From NCBI GenBank assembly GCA_973895155.1, contig OZ316891.1, forward strand, positions 15,810,001 to 15,874,000: a stretch of DNA of 64,000 bases, read 5' to 3'. Position numbers and translations under genes: made by a program. Positions 41,917-52,343 of this stretch are shown here, one piece after another; within the stretch, counting starts at the first letter, position 1, and each line of letters begins with the position of its first letter. Below the pieces are notes generated by a model. It was given only the letters and a program-made list of their open reading frames with translations. It was not told the DNA's origin and made no database searches. The stretch is from Marsupella aquatica. Taxonomy: Eukaryota; Marchantiophyta.

Positions 41917-43132
41917 ATGGAGCCATTGTCTTCACCCGAGAGCTTGTCATCAATAGGATTGTTCAAGTCAGTCGAGTCAAGCCGAAGGGAGACAAGGTCT
42001 ACTACGAACAAGAAGGCGCTCCAGGCAGGATTGAAAACATCAAGGAGACCAAAGATGGTGAACCAAGTGGATGTTGTGAATCCTATGTTTCAACCTGGAG
42101 CTTCAAAACCCTATTTTGTTGTCATCAATCGCCATCTTTTCCCGTTTGGAAATGACAAATTTGGATTCCCCCTCGCTCCTCCGTGGATTCCTCTTTGTAG
42201 AATGCAAAATATGCAGATCGTTCAGTCCTTGCAAACAAACTCGACTGCAATTGAGACACTCAAGAATGAATTCCGAACGCAGGGATACATCGAGGATGCA
42301 CCTCGATTTTACGTACAAATGACCGACGAAGTTGGCCATGTCCAGATGTGCGACGATGTCATTTGGGAGTTGTGGGATGACATGTGGATTCTTCAAAATG
42401 AAGAATTCAAGAGGGAATGTGATTCTCATGAAGCTTTCAAAATTTTGAAAGACAAAATGTTTTGTGTTTTCGATGGAAATCATCGTCTCTACTCATGGAT
42501 GCAGCTTACCGACGAGAATCCACATGATGTCAAATATCATCCTTGAGTTGTTTGCCGAATTTTCAAGGGTGACAAGAACTCATTCGTGCAGATTGAGTCA
42601 GCCATGCATGCGTTGAATAGGTTTGTTTCTATTCCTTCAAGCAGTGAATTGTATATAAAATTCTTTCAGTTCCTCTTGTTAGCGATCTTGTTGACCTGTT
42701 TTTTTTTGTTCAGGTTGACTCAACATCACGTTGAGAATTCTTGGGTCCTTGAAGCAGAGCGAGTCCAGAAGGTGCTCAGCAATGACCTTTCTATATACAA
42801 AGATATCATTGATGCAGACAACTACAAACTTTTCCAGCAAAAGATGGCAAATATCAGGAAACCGGCTTGGTATTCAAAGAACATGACACTCGATGCCTGC
42901 ACGTACATTCTGTCTGCTACTAATATTGCAGCGCAGACGGAAGATTTGAAGAAGAAGTTCCAGTTGAAAGAAGCGCAAGGAAAACCGCTTTCAAAAGCTG
43001 CGCATGACATGGCTATGAAAGACATGATGAAGGAGCAACTAGCAGATTGGAATGTGAAGGTGCCAAAGATTGGACCTCTTCTGAATCTTGAGTTTGGTGA
43101 CTTTTTCCAAAAGTGTGTTGAGATGCACAACT
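41917..43132 (+). pseudogene. ParB-like/methyltransferase-like protein of family B, N-terminal half
   Basis: The first ATG in frame is 41917 (MEPLSSPESL). The ParB-like core starts at PPWIPLCRMQNMQIVQSL, has SWMQLTDENPHD after the motif MFCVFDGNHRLYSW, and is interrupted by TGA at 42544 after KYHP, the same codon as in copy A2. Exons read as 41917-42620 and 42714-43132, with a partial palindrome (GTTAGCGATC) in the intron near 42679. Exon 2 (HHVENSWVLEAER to FFQKCVEMHN) matches the A copies. CACTA-2 is inserted after codon AAC; the frame continues at 55193. DGNHR is the G-x-H-R signature of ParB/sulfiredoxin-type domains; remote homology should be treated as probable, not proven. Confidence 0.65.
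42679..42695. promoter_or_regulatory. Partial family B palindrome in ParB-like intron
   Basis: GTTAGCGATCTTGTTGA: one good half-site (TTAGCGATC) and a poor second half. It lies in the intron equivalent to the A-family sites at 8267 and 37444. Confidence 0.4.
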
Positions 43133-43446
43133 CACTACTACATATTTGCCAATTTTGCAAAGGCGTTTTACAAGAGGAAGAAAGCTTTGCAAGATTAATC
43201 TCATCGCTAAACTTGCGATACGATACGCATCGCACTTAGCGAATCTACACACATGGCAACACATAATTGCGAAACTTAGACCATCGCAACATTTTACGAC
43301 ACTTCAGGTATCGCAAAACATTTCCGAAGCAATTACCATTGAACAAGTTAGCGATCTTTACCGCTTCGCAAATTCATTGAGATGCACCGGAAAACTAAAT
43401 AGTTGCGAATATTTAAGCATCTCAAAATATTTTGCGAGTCTTATTG
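43133..43446. repeat. CACTA-2 left subterminal repeats
   Basis: ATCGCAA, TTGCGA, TTCGCAAA and related words occur about every 15-30 bp in both orientations. This is the expected pattern for TNPA-type binding sites next to CACTA ends. The array resumes at 44622-44870 beyond the LINE. Confidence 0.75.
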
Positions 43447-44621
43447 TAATGGTAATGGTAATGGTAATGTATTATAAGCTCCGGGACCATGAAAGTCAAA
43501 GGAGCTGCCACAAAAAGTAAAGTACAATGCAATCAAAGAAAAGAGCAACCAAAAGAGATTGCTCAGAAGAGGACAACTATGTCCTCAAAGAAACTATGGA
43601 CCTAGAGAGCCCTATGGACCTAGAGAGCCCTGAAAGATTTTCCAAACCTATTCTCCTTTCCCTATCCACCGCAAAGATATATCTTCCAAGTTGTTGAGGG
43701 GGCAGACCAAACAATGCATACAAATCTTTCACCAAGATTTGAGATGCCATCCTAACCCCCTCATAAAACTTGCAAGCAATGAATACATGATATTCATTCT
43801 CTATACTAGAGCTATCACATAGTTGACAAACCCTCTTTTTCCTGTCAATATCCTTCCATCTCCCTTGTTCTACTTCAAGGTGGTGTGAGCTTAGTCTATA
43901 CTGAGCAATAAGTTGTCTAAGTTGTACTGAGATAGTGCTAGATAAGTATTCTTGTTCTCGATATTTCTTCATGGGGTTCACATCTCTCATGTAGTATTGC
44001 TGCCGTGGGCTAGGTTCATGCCAAAGTTTGTGCAAAGCCTTTTGCTCGAGTTTTGCTCTTAGCTTGGTTGGGTGTGTTGGCCATTCATGTTCAGGAAAAT
44101 CCCAAGCATGGGCCCACCTGCACACATCTGCATACCACCCTTTAGCTGAAGATGAGCGCAAGGCATGAAAAGGAAATCTGTTTTCCTCCAACTCTCTTAC
44201 ACGCATGATGTATTTGAGTGTGTGGAAGAGTGCCTCCACCTCCAAAGGAAACAAGCCTGCCTCTGCAAGTGTAAGTGCATATGGGGTTTGTGACTTGATC
44301 CCAAGCTCCATCTCAAGAAATAGCTTTTGCAGCCCCTCAATCTGTTGCCACCCAGATTTAGACACACCCGCTCCCCAAATTGGTGCTCCATAAAGAATGA
44401 CTGGTTTCACCAAAGCTCCAAAGAGATGTTTCCTTAACCTCCAAGTGTGTAGACCAGCTCTTTTGCATTTGTTCATGAATGCATAAAAAGCTCTGTACCC
44501 ATTGGCAGCCCTAGATTTTACACATGAGGCCCAACTCAAGTTTTGAGAGAACTCCACCCCAAGGTATTTGTAGGTCCTCACAAATTCCACCAGATTCCCT
44601 TGGAAGTAGAGCTCTGGATTG
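43447..44621 (-). mobile_element. Hexamer-tailed LINE, 1.2-kb copy inside CACTA-2
   Basis: Tail at 43447-43470, with the 18-bp duplication and the 53-codon block. The 5' end near 44621 joins CACTA-2 subterminal sequence. The chimeric frame 44683-43577 has a short non-LINE start (MRAYYYRKLAIYS) from that sequence. Confidence 0.92.
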
Positions 44622-45661
44622 TCTCGCAAATGAGCGATGTTTGTGGAATATATGGCTAACTTGCGATAGTAATAGGCTCGCAAATCCTGTGCCTGTCTAG
44701 GGTCTCATTTTGTGAATGTTTTGGTTTCGCAACTTTGAGATGGTGGTATCTTCGGAAGTTTGCGATGAGGGGATGATGGCAATTAGGGAGCAGTTAAGTA
44801 TCGCAAATGTAGCGATGAGTTTGCAGGTGTAGGGGTTTCCCAAGATGTTTCGCAAAATATTATGAGCGCTTCAAAGAGGTGGAAAAGGAATGGGATTGGG
44901 GAGGGAGGGTAAAGGAGGGTGGATACATGTAATTTTTAGGGAGGGACAATGAAAAGGAGGAGGAAGGGAATGGGGCTAGGAGGGACAAGGAACGGAGGGA
45001 TCCAAGAGGGAGGATACAGGTTTAGGGGGCACAAGGAAATGAGGGAGGAGGAAGGGTATGTAGATATAGTTTTAGGGAGGGTTTGGATTTAGGGAGTGAA
45101 AATAAAAGGAGGGAGTTTAGGGTTTAGAGAGGGACAAGGAAAGGAGGGAGGGTATTGGTTTAGAGAGGGACAAGGAAATGAGGGAGGTTTAAGGGTATAG
45201 GTTTAGGAGGGAGGAGAGAAGCTAGGTTGTATAGGTAAGAGTGGGGGACAGGGGTGGAAAGTAAGGAAAGTATAGGGTTGAAATAGAAAGCCAGGGGTTG
45301 GGACAAGGAGAGGAAGGAGGAAGGAGGGTTTAATAAGAGGGACAGACAATGAAAGAAAGGAGGAGGGAGGTGGGTACAAGTAATAAGGAGAACAGCTAGG
45401 GGGGGATTAGGAAAGCATGGAGGATAGAGGACTACAAGCAACATGAGTTTTCTTTGCATAAAGTCTACCAAAAGGTGTGGTGAGTGTGGGGTAGGGATGG
45501 GAGATATAGAAAACAACATTTGAAAATGATATACTTACAAAACATAAGTTTATTGATAATTGAGAAGCACATATTTCTCCATTCTACCGAGAAGAGAAAT
45601 CTTCATATCATCAAATCTAACTATATATCCGTGTAGCTATATATCCACAAACACAGACCCC
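44622..45661. other. Subterminal repeats then 600-bp polypurine tract
   Basis: 44622-44860 continues the TCGCAA/TTTGCGA array. 44870-45480 is almost purely G/A on the plus strand, built of GGAGGGACAAGGAA-like words. No gene; the long minus-strand frame there is low complexity. 45490-45660 is the probable 3' untranslated end of tnp2. Confidence 0.6.
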
Positions 45662-48600
45662 TCAAACTTGGTCCTCATCATCTTCAGGTTGGGACACAAC
45701 CAGAATATCAGGCTTTTCCCCAACGATTGAACGAGACCGTGGCACATATGTGATGACAAGTGACCATTCCTCTGGGTTTGGGGGGTATGGAATATAGAAA
45801 CATTGTTCCACATGACTTGGAAAAGTGAACGGCTCTGATGTTTGCCAATGAGATGGCTGGAAACTAGTGGCAGACATCTTCAGTCGTGTAAATCCACACT
45901 CATCTTGAACCACAGTAGGATTGTTACCTGCAAGGTTCACTTTGAACCACTTGCACTTGAAGACATACTTTTCAAACTTTGATTGTGCATCATAAGATAT
46001 CACTAGAATCTCTTCTACCTTTCCATAATGTGGCACAACATCTCGAATAATATTTGTGTCATGGCGACTGCTGCAGGAATCTTGAGAGAATTGTCCTTGA
46101 ACTCCACAATCAAAGGTACGACCCCTCTTCTCATCAAGGGAAGAAATCCTAAAATCCATCAAACCATAAAGATATGTTACACAAAAATAGACACAAACAT
46201 ATTCCAATTAATTGAACACACCAAGAATCTGCCTCTTCAATATACGTGCTTGTATTACAAATGAATTAAATTAAACCAAGTGATTCAAATCAAAGGTTAC
46301 TAAGGTAGATGGAGATCACCTGAAATGTCTTCCTTGTGTCCACATTGCTGTCCTTGTTGTAACCACTCTCAAGGGACCATGAACAATGGTACGAACATCA
46401 TCTGTGATAGCCGGAAAATGTAATACACTCTCTCCCCTGACCACCATGTCATCCACCTCAACTAACTTCTCCTTCATATAGTCAAGGTACTTTGGAAAAA
46501 TCCTTGGTCTTGTGCTGTTACTTTTGGCATCCTCATAGAAATCTTTCCATTCTTCCATGATAGTGCTGTTACTCAACATGAATGTGGTCAGTTGTTTCAC
46601 CTCCACTGGTGTCAACATGCGAGTTTTCCTAGCACCTGTTAAACGATCCTCTTCATCTTCCCTCTCCTCTACCCAAGTACGGAGAGAGGTACAATCAATT
46701 GTGGCCAATATGTTACTACAATAGAACATACTCTCAGCTGCTAAGTATCCTGTAGCCATGCTTCCCTCAACCCGTGCACGGTTACGTACATAACCTTTTA
46801 ACACTGCCATGTATCATTCTAGCCAATACATCCACCGACAATGCACAGGACCTGCAATGGCCACCTCATGAACAAGATGAACAAGTAAATGCACTTGACA
46901 GTCAAAAAAGGAAGGAGGAAGGGCCTTCTCCAACTTGCATACCACCTCTGCTGCCAAAACCTCCATCCCAGGGATCTCATCAGTATATATCTCCTTAGAG
47001 CATACCCATCTCAATAGTTTTCCCAATGACCAAAGGGCATCTTGCATTCTTCACTTGCCAAACCTATTATGGCCACAGGCGATATGTGCTGCAATAACCT
47101 ATGGTAGTCATGTGTCTTGAGATACCTTGGCCACTTATGATTGTCCTCCATCCCAAAGGCCTTTCGAAGATTGGCACCATAACTAGTAGGAAACCGCATG
47201 TCTCCTATGCGATTCTGAAACTCCCTTCTCTGGCCAATAGGAAGCACCCATGGAGCTGAAGGTCGATGCTCGATCCCTGTGATAGGATCACTTATGACCC
47301 ACACATCTGGATGCATCTCAAGATCCTCACAAGCCTCCCTGAAGTTAGTGTCTTTCTCTCCATAGAAAGCCTTTATCAAAGCCTTTCCCACATTTCCCTC
47401 AATGTGCATGGGGTCTAATAGATGGCGGATCTTCAACTCACCCCAATAGGGCAAAGTGGTTAATATACTCCACCTTGTCAAGCCACTACCGTCAAATTGC
47501 ATGGGATCCTCTGGGTCTGCCACTCTTGCAGCCATGTCTTTCCAGTGTGTAAAAGTTGTTGGCTCAGGTACATCACGCTCGTCACCAAAGGGCATATCAA
47601 TAGAGGAAAATAGTAGTGGGTCACGCCTCATCTGATGTCCCATTGGAAGAAACTTTGTATGCCCAAGATAAACAATCTTGCGAAGATGTGATGAATACTT
47701 GGCTACATCACCAAGGCTTGGGCCACAAGTGGAGCAAGCCTTGTACCCTTGGGTTTGCAACCCACTCACAAAGCCAAATCCTGGTCATATAAACACACAT
47801 TATGTTAGGATTAGCACATGGAAATGAGGGGATACCATGCATTAGAATATGATGCATTTAAACAACAAAGTTCTTACCTGGGTAGTCATACATGGTCCAC
47901 ATACAAACCCCTTTGAGTTTGAAAACCCGTGGGGTACCCCCTGTAGTCTTTCGACCATCATATGCCCATACTCCTTCCCATAATTTCTGGAGTTCCTGAA
48001 CCAGTAATGTCAAATAGGTGTCCATGTTCTTCACCTTCTTTGGCCCTGGGATAATCAAAGATAGCAACAAAAAACCCTTTTTCATGGACAACCATGGTGG
48101 AAGGTTGTAATTCATGAGAACCACAGGCCAGACCGATGTAGGTCTCCCCTTCCCTCCAAGTGAATGAGGGCTAACTCCATCTGATGCCAACCCCAGTCGC
48201 ACATGCTGAGGGTCACGCTCAAAATCTGGCCATGTTGATTCCACATGTTTATGAGCAGGAGAGTCAACTGGTAATCGCATGACACCGGGCTCCGAACGAT
48301 GTTTCTTGTGCCATACCATCAACTTGGCCAAGTCAGAACATCTATACATGTGCAACAAGCGAGGAATTATGGGGAACCAACGAACTGCTTTCCTTGGTAC
48401 CTTCTGGGTTAGCATGTTTGGCTCATACCGTGGCTTATGACACACTGTGCATTCTGTGATATGGGCTGTATCCCCGTGAAATAACATGCAATCATTCACA
48501 CAGGCATGAATAATATGGTAATCCATACCAATGGATGAGAGAACCTTCTTTGCATCCTTCCAGGTCCCTGGCAACACATTCTCCGAGGGTAACATCAAGT

Positions 48601-49054
48601 CATGACAATATTCAAATATGTCTGATAACATAGAATTGCTTGTCTTGTGTTTGGCTTGAATGTTCAAGAGCCCCAATATGGCAGAAAGACGGCTCAACCG
48701 AGCACCCTCAAAAATAGGTGTTCGAGCATGTTCCTCTGCCTCTTTCCATTGTTGTTGTCCCTCTGGAGTATATTGTGGCCGTGGGTCATTTGAAGGGCCA
48801 ACCTCATGACCAATGTGAGGCACATCATCCTCAACATCGGCACCAAACCAATCAACCATGAAGTCATCCATGGCTCTATCTTGATCATGCATGACCTGGT
48901 CATCAGTCCGAGGTGCGGCTTCCTCATCAGCACCACCTACATCATTACTTGATGAGGAATCACCCTTTGATGGTTCTCCCTCTTCTGGCATACCCATCTC
49001 CCGATATGTTGCTCTCAACCTTCGTGGTAACATTTGTTGAGATGGTTGCGCATT
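45662..49054 (-). pseudogene. CACTA-2 tnp2 transposase, broken
   Basis: Minus strand. Exon 49054-47878 is in phase 0 with the upstream exon at 50465-50208. It has an acidic linker, HACVNDCMLFHGD, VRLGLASDGVSPHSLGG, SVWPVVLMNYNLPPWL and LIIPGPK, the tnp2 core. After an intron (47877-47781) comes GLQTQGYKACSTCGPS and the HIEGNVGKALIKAFYG block. A frame change near 47040 separates this from the DUF4218 part (PPSFFDCQVHLLVHL). TGA at 46814-46816 replaces the Arg of the ER-YM motif, which is CGA in CACTA-3. 46810-46316 continues DUF4218 (MAVLKGYVRNRARVEGS). DUF4216 is at 46207-45662 (TSEPFTFPSHVEQCFY). Confidence 0.85.
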
Positions 49055-49265
49055 CTATGCACATTACAACCAAAAAACCTCCTCATGTATATTTGACCAA
49101 GTACAACAAATTAAAATAGACTTAACACCATTCATTCAAGACATTAAGAATTAAAGTAAATGCATGGGCTAAAACCTTATTACTCCAAAATGAGCCCAAA
49201 GGCCATATATATAATAGTAAATGGGAAGTCCAAAATAGGTGCAAGAGGATAAAGGACATGATTTC

Positions 49266-50465
49266 CTAATCCCACTCATAGTGTGTGAATAACTCATCTC
49301 CTGCTCTAATGGTCCTAGTAGCAAGAACTAAGCAATGGTCCTTATGATATGTCGTGCCATATGGTGCCGGCATTGGACCATCAGTAAAAACCCACTCACA
49401 ATTGGCCCTACGCTTGGGCCGAGTCCCCACAGTACTATTTATGAAACCAACAATATTCCCATTACGTATGGGATCACCATCTATCACCCGCTGCTCACTA
49501 TACCTTCTAGTGCTACCATCAAAAGTATCCATCTCTAGAGCATATGTTTTCCACTCAGGATGTTGTGCAAGGATCATGTTCCAATGTCTTCTCTTGTAGA
49601 TGGGTCCACCGTATGGGAACAAAGTAGGACCCTCTCTACCACGAACACTTGACCCACCCTCCTCATCCATGATGATATCCTCACAAGCAAATACTCCATA
49701 TCCATGTCTCTCTCCAAGTGTGGAAGTTTTCACAATCCAACGTCTACCCCAAACCACAATCTCCTCATCAAAATCTGTAAAATAAGGCAAGCCAAGAGTG
49801 ATAGGTTCCCAATCCTTGATGATAGAGGCACACTTGCCAGTGAATGAACAAACACCCCACCTACCCTGAACTAGTGTTCTAGATGGGTCATTGGGTGCTC
49901 GTGGCCTCCTGTTGGATTGGGGCCTGGACCGGGGTCTTCGTGTCTCAGTGGGCACATGAGGGTGTTCCCCTCCTGTCCCATGACTGGTACTAATTCCCAA
50001 ACCCAAGGCTTGTGAAAGTGCATTGACTATAGCATCTAAAACTCCTTGTGATGGGACATAGGGTGGTGGTGTCACCAATCTACGCATACTGGATCCCTAT
50101 TCCATGCAAACACCCACAAACAACCAAATGTGTAAACCATATGTGTAAACATTGATTCACCTCTAAAAATAACAGTAAAGAACGGCAATCAATTGAAACA
50201 AACTTACCATATGGGATGAAGAAGCCCCGGGAGTAAGACCTCTATGACGTCCATATCTCTCAATATGTTGAGCACACACATAAGATTTTTGAGAAATTTG
50301 GCCCACACATCTGGTGCAGTCACAAAGTCTTCGGGGTGGACCACGAGGACCAGTAACCTCGGGCTGAGGAGGAGGGGGTATATCGTCATCGAAGGAGTAC
50401 TCACTACTGGATAGTTCAGAGGAAGAGGACATATCCACTGCCACATTACATTGCATGTAGGGCAT
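49266..50465 (-). CDS. SET-domain protein with transposase-type zinc motif (CACTA-2 cargo)
   Basis: Two exons on the minus strand: 50465-50208 (86 codons, phase 0) and 50096-49266. Exon 1 is Ser/Pro-rich, then RRLCDCTRCVGQ with C and H following, the same C-x-C-x2-C-x-G pattern as the Transpos_assoc zinc motif at the CACTA-3 tnp2 start. Exon 2 has a Pro/Arg linker and then a SET domain: WIVKTSTLGERHGYGVFAC, FPYGGPIY, NIVGFINSTVG and the closing GDELFTHYEWD. SET proteins methylate lysines; the NHSC motif is altered to NSTVG and the catalytic Tyr region is HYEWD, so activity is uncertain. No pre-SET or post-SET cysteines. The same exon 1 can also join the tnp2 exon at 49054 in phase, so SET may be an alternative exon of tnp2. 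Confidence 0.78.
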
Positions 50466-52343
50466 GATTAGGAAAAATTAGGCCATATATAAAGCGATTT
50501 TAAAAAAAATGAACTCAAAAAACAATTAGGTTGGTTTATACATGGGGTTTTATTACCCTTTTATATTTGTTAGCATGAAACCCAAATTAAGGTGAGTGTC
50601 ATGCAAGAAGAAACCACATTATAACCTTTGGGAAAATTGTAATACCCTATGTCCTAAGTGAGGTTAGATTATTACCTGAATGAGACCCGGGCTCAATAGT
50701 GCCTATAGGTCACGTGGCTTTTGGAACATTTGCCAAATCTAGAAGTAGGAGGAAAATACTGGAAACAAAATGTAAGTTTGGATGGTAATTAGCAGCCGTC
50801 AAGTTGTGGAATCTTAGACATTTACCCACATATATCATGGCACAACAAAGAAGGGCAAGCATAAAAATCTGTACTAACAACATTGACTGTATACATGATG
50901 TTATACCTTTTAGATGCCCGGGTTCCCACAATGCATATGCATTAGACAAAAGTTGAGGTAGTAGTGTTGGCCCTGCGTTGTATCATGATTACATGGGTTT
51001 TCCCCTCAATTGTTAGCATAAAACCCTAAACCCTAAACCCTTATCCCCCCTCGAGTGAAAGGTGAGTGTCATGCAATAAAAACCCACCCTAGACCCCTGG
51101 GAAAACTCTAAAGGCCTAAGCCCAAAATGAAGTTGGACAATAATTACCTGAATGAGATCCGGACTCAATAGTGCCTGTAGGTCGTGTGGCTCATTGAACA
51201 TGAGCTGAATCTAGAAGCACGAGGAAAATACTGGAAACAAAAAAGTAAGTTTGGATAGCCATTAGCTTCTCTCAAGTTGTAGACCCCCAAACATGTGCAT
51301 ATAGATATTCTTGCACAACAAAGAAGGGCAAGGTTTATGAACAATCTCTTTATCAAACCCTGCTAACATACATGTTTAAATATACCTTTTAGATGTCCGG
51401 GTTCCCACAATGCATATGCATTAGACAAAAGTTGAGGAAGCAGTGATGGTCCTGCACTGGATCATGATTACATGGGATTTCCCTCAATTGTTAGCATAAA
51501 AACCAAAACCTCATCCCGCTTCAAGTGAAAGGTGAGTGTCATGCAATAAAAACCCACCATAGACCCTTGGGAACTCTAAAAGCGTAAGCCAATGAAATTA
51601 GCAAAAACCTAAATGGTCAATTCCCTTCAACCATCCTATGCTTCTCTCTACCATAATTATATGCCACCCCTCTTGGTTACCCTCCTAAGATACCATAAAA
51701 GTAACCCAAGATACTATAAAACTGAAACCTCTCTTTCAAACCCTCCTAAGTTGGCCTAAACCCCAAAACCCAAAACATAAAACCCCTCCTAGCTCTTACC
51801 CTCCAATACATATAACCCCAACCTTCATAAATAAAACCCCCCTGCAAACCCAAAACATAAAACCCCTCGTATCTAAGCCAATCTAAGCCCAACCTTCACA
51901 AAAGAAACCCTCCCCTAACCAGGCCAAACCCCCTCCTCTTACCCTGCAATATAACTCCTTCAATTTTCTAACCCCCCCAATCCATATCTCATCACATCCC
52001 ACTAAAATGCAACATAATCCTCTACATCTACCCCATTTAATGTTCATAAGCCCCCTTAGTATCCCTAACAACACATCAAATACGCATGCGAGACGGGGGT
52101 TATGGCAAAACCAAATAGCGAAGGCTTTTGCGAATCTTGAAGCTTCGCAAAGATAGAATTTGCGAAGCTTTTTGCGAAGGCCGATGCATCGCAAACTGCG
52201 ATGCGAAACGAATCGCAAAGCCCAATATTTTGAATCCTTATGGATTGCCGAGCGCGGACAAGGCGGATTCAGTTCATTCAGGCCTGAGGAGAGCAACGAG
52301 GGCAAGGGCGGAGCGATAGCGAGCGAAGAGGGGACTGGTGGTG
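50466..52343. promoter_or_regulatory. Bidirectional promoter of CACTA-2 with long tandem repeats
   Basis: Units beginning TTAGCATAAAACC or TTAGCATGAAACCC start near 50570, 51013 and 51491 (periods about 442 and 478 bp; the third is partial). Each contains GTGAGTGTCATGCAA and, in the full units, AATACTGGAAACAAAA and CACAATGCATATGCATTAGAC. It lies between the divergent tnp2/SET and TNPA-like genes. 51590-52070 is rich in CCCTCCTAA words. 51021-51040 has nearly three plant telomere units (CCCTAAA). 52110-52225 holds a cluster of TTGCGAA/TTCGCAAA words. Confidence 0.7.

Noticed and set aside
45160-45519. Long minus-strand open frame
   Set aside because: Low-complexity Pro/Leu translation of the polypurine tract; no family features.
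51021-51040. Telomere
   Set aside because: Not quite three CCCTAAA units within a tandem repeat; only an interstitial match.
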